Assembly (NCBI RefSeq): GCF_026745355.1
Contig: NC_079210.1
Span: 11,166,560 to 11,230,559 of the forward strand
Length of the DNA: 64,000 nt
DNA from: Beta vulgaris subsp. vulgaris
Lineage: Eukaryota > Streptophyta > Magnoliopsida > Caryophyllales > Amaranthaceae
Direction: 5' to 3'
How positions within the stretch are numbered: position 1 is the first letter of the stretch; each line of letters starts with the position of its first letter. Shown here piece by piece: positions 10,541 through 23,231 of this stretch. Both the position numbers and the translations under genes were made by a program. The notes under the pieces are model-generated. The model searched no databases. It had not been told where the DNA came from and saw only the letters and a list, made by a program, of their open reading frames with translations.

Positions 10541-11601
10541 ATGTCGAGTTTAAAACTTAATTTTTTCAACCGTTTGCCTAATGAAATAACAATCAACATT
10601 CTTGGAGCGTTGCTTCTCAACAGCCATTTGATTTGTTCTGTTGCAAATTAAGGTATTGTAAATTTGATTGTTTATAAACTATATTATTAATTATATATTC
10701 TAATTATATTTTTTGTTTTACCTTTTCAATAGTTGCAAGATTCTAAAGACCCTTTCAGATGATGACTCTGTCATGAAAAAGGTTGCTATTGAAACAATAA
10801 TTGATCGTATTTGGATGGTTAATAGTAATGCTAAGATTTTCTTTGGAAGATGCCTAGAGTGCAAAAATCCTGATGCCCTAACTCGATATGGCTTGGTAAG
10901 TTAATTTATATTAAAGTTATGGATTATAAATAGAAAATAATATATGAAATCTAAAAATATTAATTTAATACAGATTATAAAATGTTTCAATTTGTTTTTT
11001 TTAGGCGATAAAATGTTTATATTAATTATGTTAAATGAGTGTGCACAAATTTAACACCATGTAATATTATATTAAAACCATATAATGTTTCACATGTGTT
11101 TATTGCTATTTATTAAATTAAAACGTATATATTAAATTAAAACTTAATGTTGTTTATATGTTCCTTATATTTATTTTGCAGGTACAAATTTATACCCATA
11201 ATAATTACAATAATGGATTGTGTAGTTTGATTGAAGCTACAAAAGTTGGACATGCTATGTCATCATATTTGCTCGGATTAATTTGGCTATCTTCTAAATC
11301 CGGAGATGATATAGAGAATGGCCACTATATTTTGACAACACTACTTAAACAACTAACGATGGAGTCAATTATAAAGTGTAGAGAGATATTTAAGAGAATG
11401 TTAAAGACTATTTGGATAAGAAATAGATCGAATATGTCAGAGCCCACCCTTGGTTTGTAAGACCAATGAAAATCAGCATATGAAGGCAAGATGTGGGATA
11501 TAGAAGATGTCTATTATGTTCCTAATGGTTATGATACATTGGACTGTTATAATTGTAAGTGTGATCGAGAAGTTCGATTTTTCTACAGTGTTATGAAATA
11601 G
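10541..11601 (+). pseudogene. F-box-like protein copy 2, three exons, multiply frameshifted
   Basis: The exon plan matches 121-1227: 10541-10652, 10733-10895 and 11182-11460. Exon 2 has the same length (163 nt) and the same splice phases. Exon 1 has lost one base right after the ILG codons, which throws the rest of the F-box out of frame; its length (112) is also one short of the phase needed. Exon 3 has one extra base before the stop at 11460 and one missing base about 30 bases later. In another frame the tail reaches CYNCKCDREVRFF and a stop at 11599-11601, matching the tail of copy 1. Three independent single-base indels make this a likely pseudogene, unless the assembly is at fault. Confidence 0.65.
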
Positions 11602-12036
11602 AATATCGTAATTTATGGATTATTCTTATGTATTATCAGTGACTACTTTTCGATGGAATAAATTATATGAATAATACTACTTTTGTAGCTATTAATTTAT
11701 TGTTACATTTTCTACATTATTTCGAGTTATTTTATTAATATTAATGTTCATACGTTATTATTTAAGCAATTGGATGTTGGGTGAAAAAACAATAAACTTT
11801 TTATTTGCATTGTTATTATTATGTTCAACCACCAATACTTACATAAAATAAATGTATAAAATAAAACAATAAATTGTGTCATTTTCTCTCAACCATATAC
11901 TTTATAAGCAACAATGTATTCAATGTGAACAACTAACATATTAGTGTTTGAATGAGTTGGCCGAAATTTTTGTCTAATAAATAACCCCATTAACATATTT
12001 CTTTTACTTACCTTCAATACTTTTGTTTTAATATCT

Positions 12037-12045
12037 CTATATAAA
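12037..12045 (+). promoter_or_regulatory. TATA box of family A copy 4
   Basis: CTATATAAA lies about 50 bases before the ATG at 12091. An inverted TTGGCCGAAA motif lies near 11957. Confidence 0.4.
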
Positions 12046-12090
12046 TTCTATCTTATTGTTATTATTTTCTTCTTTTTTTATTTATTCTCT

Positions 12091-12335
12091 ATGGATTCAA
12101 GAGTTCAAACAGAATTGAAGAATTATGTTGAAGCAACAAATTATTTTTAGAAACATTTTCAAGTTATGAAGAGAAGATTATAGATATAGCAACAAAGTTA
12201 GATGATTTACATTGCAAAGGTCATGAAACTATGGGTTATATGGCTCAAATCATGCATGCACGTAACCAATTTGTTCTTGCACGTGAAGTTTCAGATGAAG
12301 TGATTAGTGGTATAGAAGCATCTTTGAATGATTAG
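12091..12335 (+). pseudogene. Family A copy 4, frameshifted
   Basis: It starts MDSR, and reading stops after about 19 residues at a TAG. Shifting by one base at a run of T (about 12145-12150) opens the frame to the stop at 12333-12335. That frame shows the family marks: YEEKIIDIATKLDDL, MGYMAQI, RNQFVLA and a C-terminal helix. It is the most diverged of the four copies. The break sits in a homopolymer, so a sequencing error is possible. Confidence 0.6.
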
Positions 12336-13228
12336 GAAGATTTATCTATATATTATTATATATTATTAACATTTTGTCTTTTAATATTATCCTATTTTTA
12401 GAACATGTTAAAAAAATAGGAATTATGTTCGGCTATGTATTTGTCTGTTTTTTTTTAATTAATAAAGTATATTTTATCATGTGTTGGATTTTGATGAATA
12501 AACATTAGCTATATAATTGCATTTTCGTATTTGTTCAAATTAAATTGTGAATAAATGCAAAATTAACAAAAAAGACATTAAGACCAATACTTTAGGTTTT
12601 TTGTTTTTTTTAAAAAAATAATAAAATAAAAAATTACGTAGAGATAATATATTTGAAAAAAATACAACTATTACATTTTATAGCATATATAAATAGTATG
12701 TAATTCCATATATGTATAGATTTGGTTATTAAAAAAAAGTGTTGTTACATTTTATATAAATATAAAATTATTATATTAATTGGACCATGTTTATTCACAA
12801 AATTATATTTATTGGAGCAGACGCAATTTTATATCTTCTCCATATTGTTTCTATAATTAAACATATTGTTTTCGTATTTTGATATCTTTAATTGTGTGTA
12901 TACATGTATACCAATTGATAATTTCCGAAAATTGATATGAGAGTAACGTTTATTTTTATTTATATGGAAATTGTAAAATGTTGTCATTCTAAATAATGTA
13001 CTCCCTTAATTAAACTCATCAACCGAAATCATGTCAATCAATAAATATGGTAATTTCAATTAGTTATTTTGTTTAATATAATAGCCCTTTATATCTATAT
13101 ATATCTTAACATAGATAAACAAATCATTCCTAAATAATCGTGATCATATATGTCTAATTCGATTTTGAAATCTTTGAATATATCAATACCTATTTCAATT
13201 GAACATATATTTGACAATATAATTATAT
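12336..13228. other. AT-rich stretch without recognisable genes
   Basis: No ORF or element end is clear. It may contain the 5' part of the Helitron that continues after 18931, since the LTR element at 13234-18925 is inserted between. Confidence 0.4.
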
Positions 13229-13772
13229 TATTTTGTAATAGCCTATATTTTAAGCAGGTTTAATAACGACTTTATAAATGAGATTTGATAAGTATAATAG
13301 CTTATATTTTCAGACACGCTTTAGTCAAAATTAGCTATATTCATATTAGTGAAGAAATTACTTTGAGAATTATTATTTATCGTCTAAAGTAAGTTCCAAG
13401 CACAAATAAGTTAGTATGGATTTTATAAAATAGAGATATTGAGTTAACGATTTTAAGCTTTGAAATAAAGAGAAACCCATTTTTAATTACAATTTATTTC
13501 TCCTCACTCATGTCATCTACTCTAGATGCTAGAGCATCACTCTCTCTTTTTTTTATGACTTCTCAATCAAGTGCCAAAGTGTATTTTTTTCCTATAGATC
13601 AATTATTCTCTTCAAGATTTCAGTTTAATAACTCAAGTGGTTGAGAATTGGGAGAAACCCCAAAACCAAAATAAAACCCCAAACAATAATTTTCTCTCTC
13701 CTCTGATTTTATACCCCGTACTGTGCATGTACCATTTCTGAATTTTCGAGTCGGAATTTTCCCAAACTTATT

Positions 13773-14260
13773 GAATCAAAGTTGTAGATCTCGAAAAGTT
13801 ATTGAACTTAGACCCAAAGATCACTTGATTTGGAGTTCGGAGCTATGAGTTATGGTCTTTGCAAATTTGGTGTTGTTACCTCCATTTCTCTCTCCTCTGT
13901 TTTATTCCGACAATCTGTTGCCCCAATTATCTACAACATGCAATCCAATTTTGCTCTTTGTTGCTGAATCAAAGTTGTAGATCACTTCGAGCTAATGAAT
14001 TTGGGCACAAAAATTACTTGATTTGGAGTTCAGAGCTATGAGTTATGGTCTTTGTAAGTTTGGTGTTCCTATCTTCACTTCTCTCTCCTCTGTTTTTATT
14101 CCGACAATCTGTTTCCTCAATTATCTATAACATGCAATTCAATTTTGCTCTTTGTTTCTGAATCAAAGTTGTAGATCACTTCGAGCTAATGAATTGAGCA
14201 CAAAAATCGCTCAATTTGGAGTTCGGAGCTATGAATTACGCCTTACACAAGTTCAGCACT
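13773..14260. repeat. Tandem repeat of ~193 bp, 2.5 copies
   Basis: Units start at 13773, 13966 and 14160, each with GAATCAAAGTTGTAGATC followed by GGAGTTC(G/A)GAGCTATGA. The period is 193-194 bp. They lie inside the LTR-like element. Confidence 0.8.
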
Positions 14261-17200
14261 ACTGTTGTACTTTGTGTTGCGCTGCTATCGTGGTTGGCTT
14301 GTTTGCCCATGTTGTCATTGCTAACTTGTTGCCTTGTTGCTGCCATTGTTGGTATTCCTTTCCATATGAAGGTATAAGCTAATTTTTCTTAATTCCTCAT
14401 CTCCTTTGATTCCAATTCAGTGTGGTGCAATTGAATTTTATAATTTGATTTTAGAAACAAACTTGGTTCTCAATTTTGTTATTGATTAGCAAATATAATT
14501 ATGATAAAAGTTGTTAAACTTAAATATTGAATATTTTATTTTTCTTATTGAATTGAAGCTTCTAATATGAAGTAAGCCTCTTAAGTAAGTTTATAAAAAT
14601 TGATTTTTATAAATTATGTTGTTTGATAATACTCTTTGAAATCAGAATGATGTTAATTAGAGATAGAATTGATGTTGTGAGTTGGATTAGTAGAATGGGT
14701 CGTATATAAGGTTGTAGTGGTTAGTTCATGGAAGAGCTTAGAAAGTATGAGTAATTCAATTTGTTTATGTAAATTGTTGTGAGGATGGTTAATGATTGTT
14801 GTTATTGTTTTGAGGTCGTTGTTGGAGTATGTATATGGAGATAAATTATGAAGTTCGAGCTATAGTGGTTATCCAGAATGTCGAGTTATTGGGAATTGTT
14901 TCAAGGTACACACATGTCCTTCTACTTTTCAAATATATTATTGATATTTCGATTGATCATATAAACTATATAAGTTGATCTTGATATGTTTTCATAAGTT
15001 AAACTTATGTTGTATTAAAAATGTGATTTGTGTACTATATGGTTTCTGAAATACATGTTTATGCGTTTTAAGACAAAGGTAGAACTAAATTGCATGTTAA
15101 GTTCTATTGGCTATAAGTTATGTTGTTTTGAGAATCAATAGTATAAATTTGTTTGATGAACCATGTTTTGTGATATGAATAAGGCATGTACATTTGGTTC
15201 TAAATGAGAGTTTCACTATATTTTCAATAGTTATAAGTTTGATTCTATGAGTTCAGTGAGTTATATATTAGGGGAATGGATAAGGTTATGAAACTCAATT
15301 ATGATTTCAGAAAAGAGTTCGTTTATATATGGTTATAAATGTATAAACTTTATAAGAACATAATACCTGTAAGTTGTTGAGAACCTCGGTATCACATCTT
15401 GGTAACATTAATTCTTGATCAAGCTAAGTTTCGTGTATGAATTTTTAAGAAATCAATTATGATGTTTGATTACCCATTTCGAAATACATGTACTAGAGGT
15501 TGGAAGATATGGGTTTGGAGTTGTGGTTGTAATTTCAAAGTACGCTATAACATGAGTTTTGGAGGACTATTATTTGAGTACGGAAATATACATGTAGTAA
15601 ACTATGAACTAGAATAGTATGAACTATTATTATAAGGAGAATAAGTTCAGATTAAAAAGGTTACATTATGTCATAGAAGGATAGCAACAAGGACTATTTG
15701 AGGAATTTGGGTTTTGTAATATTGAAAAGTTATGTCAAAGTAGTTGTGGGACAAATTAGTAGATCGAAGAATTATGTTTGAGAATGTTAGTTATTATTTG
15801 AAAAGTGGACTTGGGTGATTGTGTAAGTTTTGGAGTGCCAACGTCAATTAATGGGTCAGTTGTCGATATAAAAATTATATGGTTCTTAAAGATCAGACGA
15901 CTATAAAAGTATATATTGGAAGGTATATATATAGGGAATGAGAAACACTCAAAGTTGTAACATAGAGTTAAATAAATGAGTTTTTAATAGTGATATCGAT
16001 ATAAAAAGGGTTGGAGTGATGGTTTTGGGAAGTATCAGACACTAAGTTGAATTATGTTGACTAAGTCGAGGGAAGGTGATAACTGAGTTTGGAAAACTTC
16101 TATTATGGGTATCAATGAGGAGTGCAAAAGAGCTTAGGAGTCTTATTTTCTAATTGGAGAAGTAAAAATAGGAAATGGGAAGGTGGGAAGAGTATAAAAT
16201 TTTATGTATAAAAGTCAAGTTAGATATCTAATTATTTGAAAGTGAATTTTGGAAGTTCAACATTAATCTAAGGGTTAATAGAGTGGTTACAATAGCTTTT
16301 TGAGTCCAAGATATGTTATAACCAAAATAAGTATTTGAGACGAAATATTAAATATTGAGGAGTAAGATCTGAAATGTGAAGGTCATATTAGAGAAATAAA
16401 GGATCAAGATATGGGTGGTGGTTTAAAAGAATATGAAATAGAGAAGTGTAACTTACAGTATTTAAGTATGAAAGGTCAATCTGGAATTGGATTAAGTAAG
16501 AAATTTAAAGGTATAATTTTTGTAAGATAAATCAGATTATGTAAATGGATATTGGGAAAGAAAAATATAAATCTAGATGATAGAGAGCATGGTATTTAAA
16601 GTTATATAATGACAATACTAAGCGTATGGTGTTAAGGCTAATATGAGCTTTCAGTACAAATACATGGGGACGTATGGTTGTGAATTATAAATTTAAGAAG
16701 GATGAGGACAACGAGTTGAGTATTGGATGGAGTGACATATTTTGACTTGCCATAGTAATTGTGGGTGATTTATGATAATGTAATAAGGTTATATTCTGGC
16801 AATGAAAGTTCATGTATTGGGAATAAGAAAACCTTTAAGGGAAAATTCATATCATGAGAATTTTGAAATGATATAGTTTAGATGCTATAAGTTAAAGACG
16901 GAAGTCTAGGTACAAAGAAAAACTATTATGATGAAGGGAATTGCCACCTTATAGTCTACAAGTAAACATTACAGGTTAATCGCACGCACGAGCTTAGAAT
17001 TGGGTCTCCATAATAGTTATCTTATAAGTCTTTTAGAAACATGTTTTACACTTTGATTATGTTATGGGTTCGACTGCGGAGAGACATTTGATTTCGAATA
17101 CGTTTTATGTATATTACTTCCTTTAAAAGAATATTTGAGGTAAGTGAGGTTATTTGAGATTCGAGTTGTGTTATAATAAGATTATTGAGGTTCAGGTATT

Positions 17201-18070
17201 TTGGATATGTTAGTTACATTTCAACTTTGTTTTGTTTTATATTAATTTACGGACGAAAGTTTAAGTCGTTGATACACTTTGGAATTGATTATGCGATACG
17301 AATTAAGAACAAAAGTATAAGTTTTGAAAGATATAAGTTTGTGTTATTGAGAAAATAAGCATTATGATTTACGATTGTTTTATGGGGAAAGTAAACAACA
17401 TTTATGGAGCGAGATGCTCAATATGTGTTATGGAGCGGGTATTGTTCCTTTGAGTAGTCATGATCCAAAAGTTATTGAGGTTAAGTTTTGGAAATTCCTA
17501 ATTCGAAGTACCGAGCAGGAAGTTATGTTCATTTTAAGTTCAGTATTTTTGCTGTGATTATTTTGACAAAAGTTCCAAATGTTCTTGTTAACTCAACCCT
17601 TTTGGTAAAGTTTAAATGAGCACACTAAGTGCCTATACGACTTTTACAAGCAGTAAAAAATTGATTATTTCCTTATATCTTTACACGTAACTAAAATGTG
17701 AAATTGTTGACGTAAAACAAAGATTTCAAAAGAAGATCCAAGTCTTGCAATGATTAGCAACACCATAGTAGTGGTGATTATTTTTCCTCTTCATGGATAA
17801 ATATGTGTTCTTTGAAACACGTGTGGTATTGATAAATTGTGCATTTAAACTATTTACGTAAATAAACTATGGATACAAGTGGGTAAAGGCCGATACCAAA
17901 TAAGGTACGGTATGAACAACAACCCTTGGAGGATGGGTGATCTCCTTTCGAACCCTCGCTGGGTGGGTGAAGTCCAGCAGATTATAAAAATGGGACATGT
18001 CCTGGTTAAGGCTTGCAAGCATAAATATTTAAACGGTGGGGTGACGACCTCCATTAGCTTAGAGACAGTC

Positions 18071-18090
18071 GGCTCCTTGTGTAAGGAGCC
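18071..18090 (+). other. Perfect hairpin in the LTR-like element
   Basis: GGCTCCTT and AAGGAGCC are separated by four bases and followed by a CT-rich tract. It may be a structural part of the LTR transcript; its role is unknown. Confidence 0.4.
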
Positions 18091-19087
18091 CCTCTCTATT
18101 CGTGTTCGCTTTACCCAATGAAATTAAATGCTATCGACCCAAAGTGTTTTTGAATGATCTAAGTGGTGATCTTCATGATAAAAATTCTTACTTTAATACG
18201 ATTGTGCAAGGATAGTAATCCTGAAATTTTTAAACAAGTAACTTACTTGTGAAGCATACTGAATTCTAGCAGGAATTGTATACGAATGGTCTTAAGCCAC
18301 CAAAATGAGGTTTTGGGATGAGCTTATGTATTTTAACTGTTGTTGAACATTGTCCTTATGGCAAGGAACTTATTATCTGTAGTATATGTATGAGTACTCT
18401 TTATTGAACTTTCTATTTAAGGGTTGCTGGAGTCGTGATAGAAACATTTCTAACTATTTGATTTTAAGTATTTTTGAAGTCTGGGATTGTTCCACTTGAT
18501 GAGTAATAAACCGCACAACTATATTTTAAGCCACTAAAATGAATTTCTGGTTGGACAGTGTGTGTACTCAGTTTTTTGATTTTGTTCTTCGAACCTGTCC
18601 TGGTGGGGGCAGGGTTCATTGTTAGTGATTTTGCAGGGTTGATGTCGAGGTCGTGGAATATGATTATTGATCAAGAAGAAGAGTTTTATGTTATGAAATG
18701 GTGGGCTGAGGTTAAAGTTGGATGTTTTGTTTCAAAGTATTCGTAATCTGTTATTTGATTTTCAAGTTGTTATATTGTGGGCCCCTGACCCACAGATCCA
18801 GGATCGTTTTTATAGGTTTAGTTTCCGCTGTAAATAAATGCAAATTCGAGGTTTGTTAAGTGTTGATTTTGTTTTGTGTATCTTAATTGTGATTAGTTAG
18901 CAGCTCGGAAGTGCGGGCTGTTACATATTTAATAACGAATATAATTTTATTTTTTATTCCATATATATGTTATATCTCAATGTGATAGCTTGCTTATAAA
19001 AACACATCCTACACACCTATTAACGTGTACAATTAATACACGTTCAATATATTTGAGTGTTTTATCCCCCCTTAGAACTAACTTATA

Positions 19088-19220
19088 ATGGCTTCTGGAA
19101 TACAAAATGAAAAGAAAATTGTGGCTATTAGTGAAATAGGGAAGGGGATGAAATTATGTACTATTGAGGTTCGAATTATTAGGGTTTGGGAGAGGCCTAA
19201 TTTCAAAAATCAACTTGAAA
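19088..19220 (+). CDS. RPA/DUF223-like N-terminal exon
   Basis: The ORF starts MASGIQNEKK and contains the stretch TIEVRIIRVWERPNF. This resembles the first strand of the DUF223/RPA70-like DNA-binding domain (pattern W/C-x-I-x-VR-x-x-R-x-W). Plant Helitrons often encode RPA-like proteins. A splice donor was not clearly identified, so the end is approximate. A TATA-like CTTATAAAAA lies at about 18990. Confidence 0.35.
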
Positions 19221-19748
19221 TGTATATGTATTTTATTCTATGGCAATATGTTCCTTTATTAATTATACAAGTATTGCTTCTACTAAATTCTATTTTTGAT
19301 TAGCAGACTTACTCGAAATCCAATCCCATACTTTGTCGCCAAGAGTAACAGAGGATTTTACAAGTCAACGCTCTCATTTAAGCGATATTTCAAATAGTAA
19401 GATATTTATCATTATTTATAACTTAAATTTCATCATTTTTCTAATGTTTATAGTTGTGACATATTTGATAATTTTAAAATACATAGTTGTGACAAGTTTT
19501 GAAACACAAGTGCAATCAAATGACAATCCATATTCACCAATTATATATGGAATTGGCAATACGCAAAGGGAGAAGTACAAATTAGCAAGGGAAACAGGAA
19601 ATCTATATTACATAAAAAGCGTAACAAGAATCATAACATGTTACATGGTATGTATTGTTCATCGTATTTGTCTATACATATTTCCTTATAATATATGATT
19701 TAATATTTTTGGTTATGTGAAATATAACATTTTTTTGATGTTTTGCAG

Positions 19749-22700
19749 ATAATGTTAGTCAAGAACAACAAGTAGATTTGCATTCTCAAAGAAGTCACAT
19801 AAGTTGTATTACTCAAAGAACTCCTTTATGCGACATATCTAATGGTATTTCTATTCCATAATATTCCCATTATAATGTTAAAATAGTTAAAAGCTCATGA
19901 ATGTAGTTATTTTTTTGTACTACTCTATATGTAATTATATATGACATAAAATATGTTATAGTAATAATAGATGTCATATTTGTTTGTGTATTATTTTTTT
20001 GAAAACTAAAAGAGACAACATTTGATATGATATCACTAAATACAACATTCTACGGTTATAATAAGTTTTAATAATATTAGGAACTTTATTTATTATTTTC
20101 ATTATGTTGAAGATAACATTTTAATTTTAAAGAAATATTAACATGCAATCTAAATACTCAATCACATTTGTAATAATAACCAATAATATTAATTATATCG
20201 AAAAAATTATGTAATCATAATGAAAAATTATTTGGTACACATAAACGAAAAAAACATGTTTAAATTAACAAAAATAATTGTTTCTTACCTTAATTTTCAA
20301 TAAACATTAACATGCAATCTAACTACTCAATCATATTTTTATTAATAAGCAGTAATATGAATTATTATAATTAAAAAAAAAAAATTAAATTATAGATTTA
20401 TCATGTATACTATCATCGGAAGACAAAAATTATAAACGAAATAATGTTATCACTTAATATTACACTTTTTTACTTATATTCACCGATTATTCATGATAAT
20501 TTTTACATGCAAATCAAATTTCGAATATTCATTATTGTATTCATTCATATTTTTATAAGCAAAAGCAAAAAAAATATAAACTACATATCCACATAACATA
20601 TATCATATTAACAAAAACGGAAAAAAAAGAATATTAAAACTTACCAAAAAACTTTAATTTTCATCTTGAATATGTTGAGATGATGACATGCAACTATATT
20701 TTGCAAGTATTTCGCCCATAACTAATCAACATTTGAGAAATTCCCCAATTAAAACTTTGAAAAAATGGAAATATGAAGAATTTCTATATTATTTTCTACC
20801 GAGACATTTTGAACCAAAAAATCTGATTTTTTTTTTTGTGTTTTCATGTTTTTATTAATAAGCAGTAATATGAATTATTATAATTAAAGAAAAATTAAAA
20901 TTTTAGATTTATCATATATACTATTATTGGAAGAAAAAAAATATAACGAAATTATTTTGTCACTTACTATTAAACTTTTTTAACTTAAATTCACCCATTA
21001 TTCATCATAAACTTTACATGCAAATAAAATTTCAAATAATAAAGATTGTATTTATTCATATTTTTACAAGCAAAATCAAAAAAAATATAAAACAACATAT
21101 CCACATAGCATATACCATATAAACAAAAAACGAAAAAAAAAAAAGAATATTAAAACTTACCAAAAATCTTTAATTTCCATATTGAATATGTTGAGATGAT
21201 GACATGCAACTATATTTTGCAAGTAATTCGCCCATAACTAATCAACATTTGAGAAATTCCCGAATTAAAACTTTGAAAAAATGGAAATATGTAGAATTTC
21301 CATATTATATCCTACCGATATATTTCGAAGCAAGAATCGTGAGAAATGAAGAAATTTTTTTGGTGTTGATTTTGTGTATTTGAGTTTGAGAATAGAAAAT
21401 TTGTAGAACAAAATCGTGAGAAATGAAGTAAATTTTTTGGAAATTTTTTGAGTAGATGAAGATATTTGTAAAGAAGTATAGAGAGAAGTTAGAGAGATAG
21501 AGAAATGAAGTAATGGAAATATTGTTGTAATGAAATGAAGTTAATATGCAATGCATGTGAATCATCATAAATATAATAAGAAAGGTTGCTTATAAATGTT
21601 GTCTTGACTTAAGTATAATCACTACATGTTAGCTTATAATTTGATATTTTGTACATAGTCAAACGGTATGTTACTAATGTTATTCTATGTTTTTAAAATA
21701 AAACAAATAATATATAGGTTAATTTAATGAAAGCAGTCTATTTTAATGTAAAAAAACATGGATTTTAAAAAGAATTTATATGTAAACATTTTATCTTTAA
21801 CCCTCTCAATATTAATTTATTTGTGATACTATGATTACTTATGATATAGTCATAATAAAATATTATTATTCTAAATTTAATCAATTAGTATATTAACAAA
21901 TTATTTTTTGTTTTGGCTTTCATTTGGCAATTATATTGTCATTATATTAATTCACTTTTTGTATTGTATTGTTTTTGTTTGTTTGCAGTATCCTCAAGAT
22001 CTCTAAATCAATTTGTATCAAAACAAATTGAACAACGATGTGCAAGGCAAAAAAGAAAACTAATATTATCGCAAAGACGTGAAAAAGTTTCAGCCAATTT
22101 AGCGACGCAGCAATCCGTATTTAATTCCAATGTTTTTTGTCGTTCATTGAACGGTATAGATGTGTACTATGGAGGCTATTATTATACAAAATATTATCGT
22201 ATGTTAAATATAAACTTATTTTATCTTTTCGTATTATATTCAGATGGATCCGTTGTTAATTCACCGTCAATAAGCACAATATTTAATGATTCAAGTATTA
22301 TTTGTACTACTCCATTGGGGCGTATAGGTAAATATATAATAAATTCCCTTTATATGGTAATTAAATGTGAATGTTATATTAAGATAATTAATATACAAAT
22401 TTTTATTTTTCTAGATTTGCAATCATCATCTTCTAAGTCGTCTTTTGAGGAACCGCTAAACACAATTATTTCTAACAATAATCCTACCAGCATTGTTATT
22501 AACGGTATACGCTTTACATACATTCGATATGTAATTATTATTATTTATATTAAACGATTAAATAAAATTAAAATGCAAAATCTAATGAAGATATTTATTT
22601 GACATTTACTTTAGCCACACATCTCCTTCTGATATTGCCAGAAGTAATAGAAAGCAGATTATGTTAGAAAAAAGAGCTCGAGGTATGCATTCTGTACTAT

Positions 22701-23107
22701 TCAATGAATTGATTGTATTCTATAATTACATCGATTTTTTTTTATATTAACTAAAACGCAATAATTAATAGGCAGCTCTATGATTTCTGGAGACATGTTG
22801 GAATTGGCACAATCTCATAGTAATGTTAGATCTAAGAGACATGTGGTTCGAAGTTCAAATATCCTTAAATCAGTTACACGGAGAATTATAAATGGTATTA
22901 ATTTATTACTTACTTATTAAATACAAGTATCTAATATTTGAAGTACTTTTAACATCGTATCTAAAATGTATTGTTTTTTATGACTGTTATATAAAGATGA
23001 AAATATTGCATCAAGTTCTCATGACCAATCAAATACTACCGTTCAAGATGACTGTGTTACAGAAGACGATAGTGACAACGACGTCAATTATATGGATATC
23101 GTTACAG
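19749..23107 (+). CDS. Helitron protein, N-terminal low-complexity exons
   Basis: This is a chain of short exons with GT-AG borders: 19749-19844, 21989-22153, 22244-22327, 22415-22504, 22615-22682, 22772-22894 and 22997-23107. They encode Ser/Thr/Asn-rich segments. The first has PLCDISNG; an earlier candidate exon near 19335-19397 has a very similar HLSDISN. These recall the PLSDITN motif at the start of many plant Helitron proteins. Basic segments (RCARQKRKLILSQRR, then KQIMLEKRAR) may be nuclear localisation or DNA-contact regions. Almost all exons end in a Gly codon split by a GTAT donor, which hints that they arose by repeated duplication of one exon. The intron between the first two exons is over 2 kb and holds a tandem repeat. 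Confidence 0.5.
20337..21300. repeat. Tandem duplication of ~510 bp in a Helitron intron
   Basis: Bases 20337-20780 recur at 20846-21290 with small differences, in the same orientation. The unit is AT-rich and non-coding. Confidence 0.8.
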
Positions 23108-23231
23108 GTTGGCATATAATTTGTAATAATATTGATACATGCGAAATGTCGTACTTATTATTATGATTTTTGTGTTGTCTTCTTAATTATGTTTATATCT
23201 CATATTTATTATGATTTTGTTTTTTTGACAG

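Larger units (their letters stand above)
13229..18930. mobile_element. LTR-like element of 5.7 kb with 5-bp target duplication (solo LTR?)
   Basis: The element spans 13234-18925. It begins TGTAATAGCC and ends GGCTGTTACA, nearly perfect inverted ends of the TG...CA type, and is flanked by TATTT on both sides (13229-13233, 18926-18930). No gag, RT or integrase is visible on either strand. The interior resembles an LTR: the sequence near the right end (TTCCGCTG then A-rich) recalls the ends of the gypsy LTRs at 33650 and 42220. It is most simply an unusually long solo LTR of a Ty3/gypsy element. A coding-free large retrotransposon derivative is the alternative; I saw no pair of long direct repeats inside it. 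Confidence 0.6.

Noticed and set aside
17854..18121. Overlapping ORFs of 66 and 80 residues
   Set aside because: They lie inside the LTR-like element, with no paired copy or domain.
21305..21568. 87-residue minus-strand ORF
   Set aside because: Low-complexity Phe/Ser/Ile text inside a Helitron intron, partly in a repeat; no homologous features.
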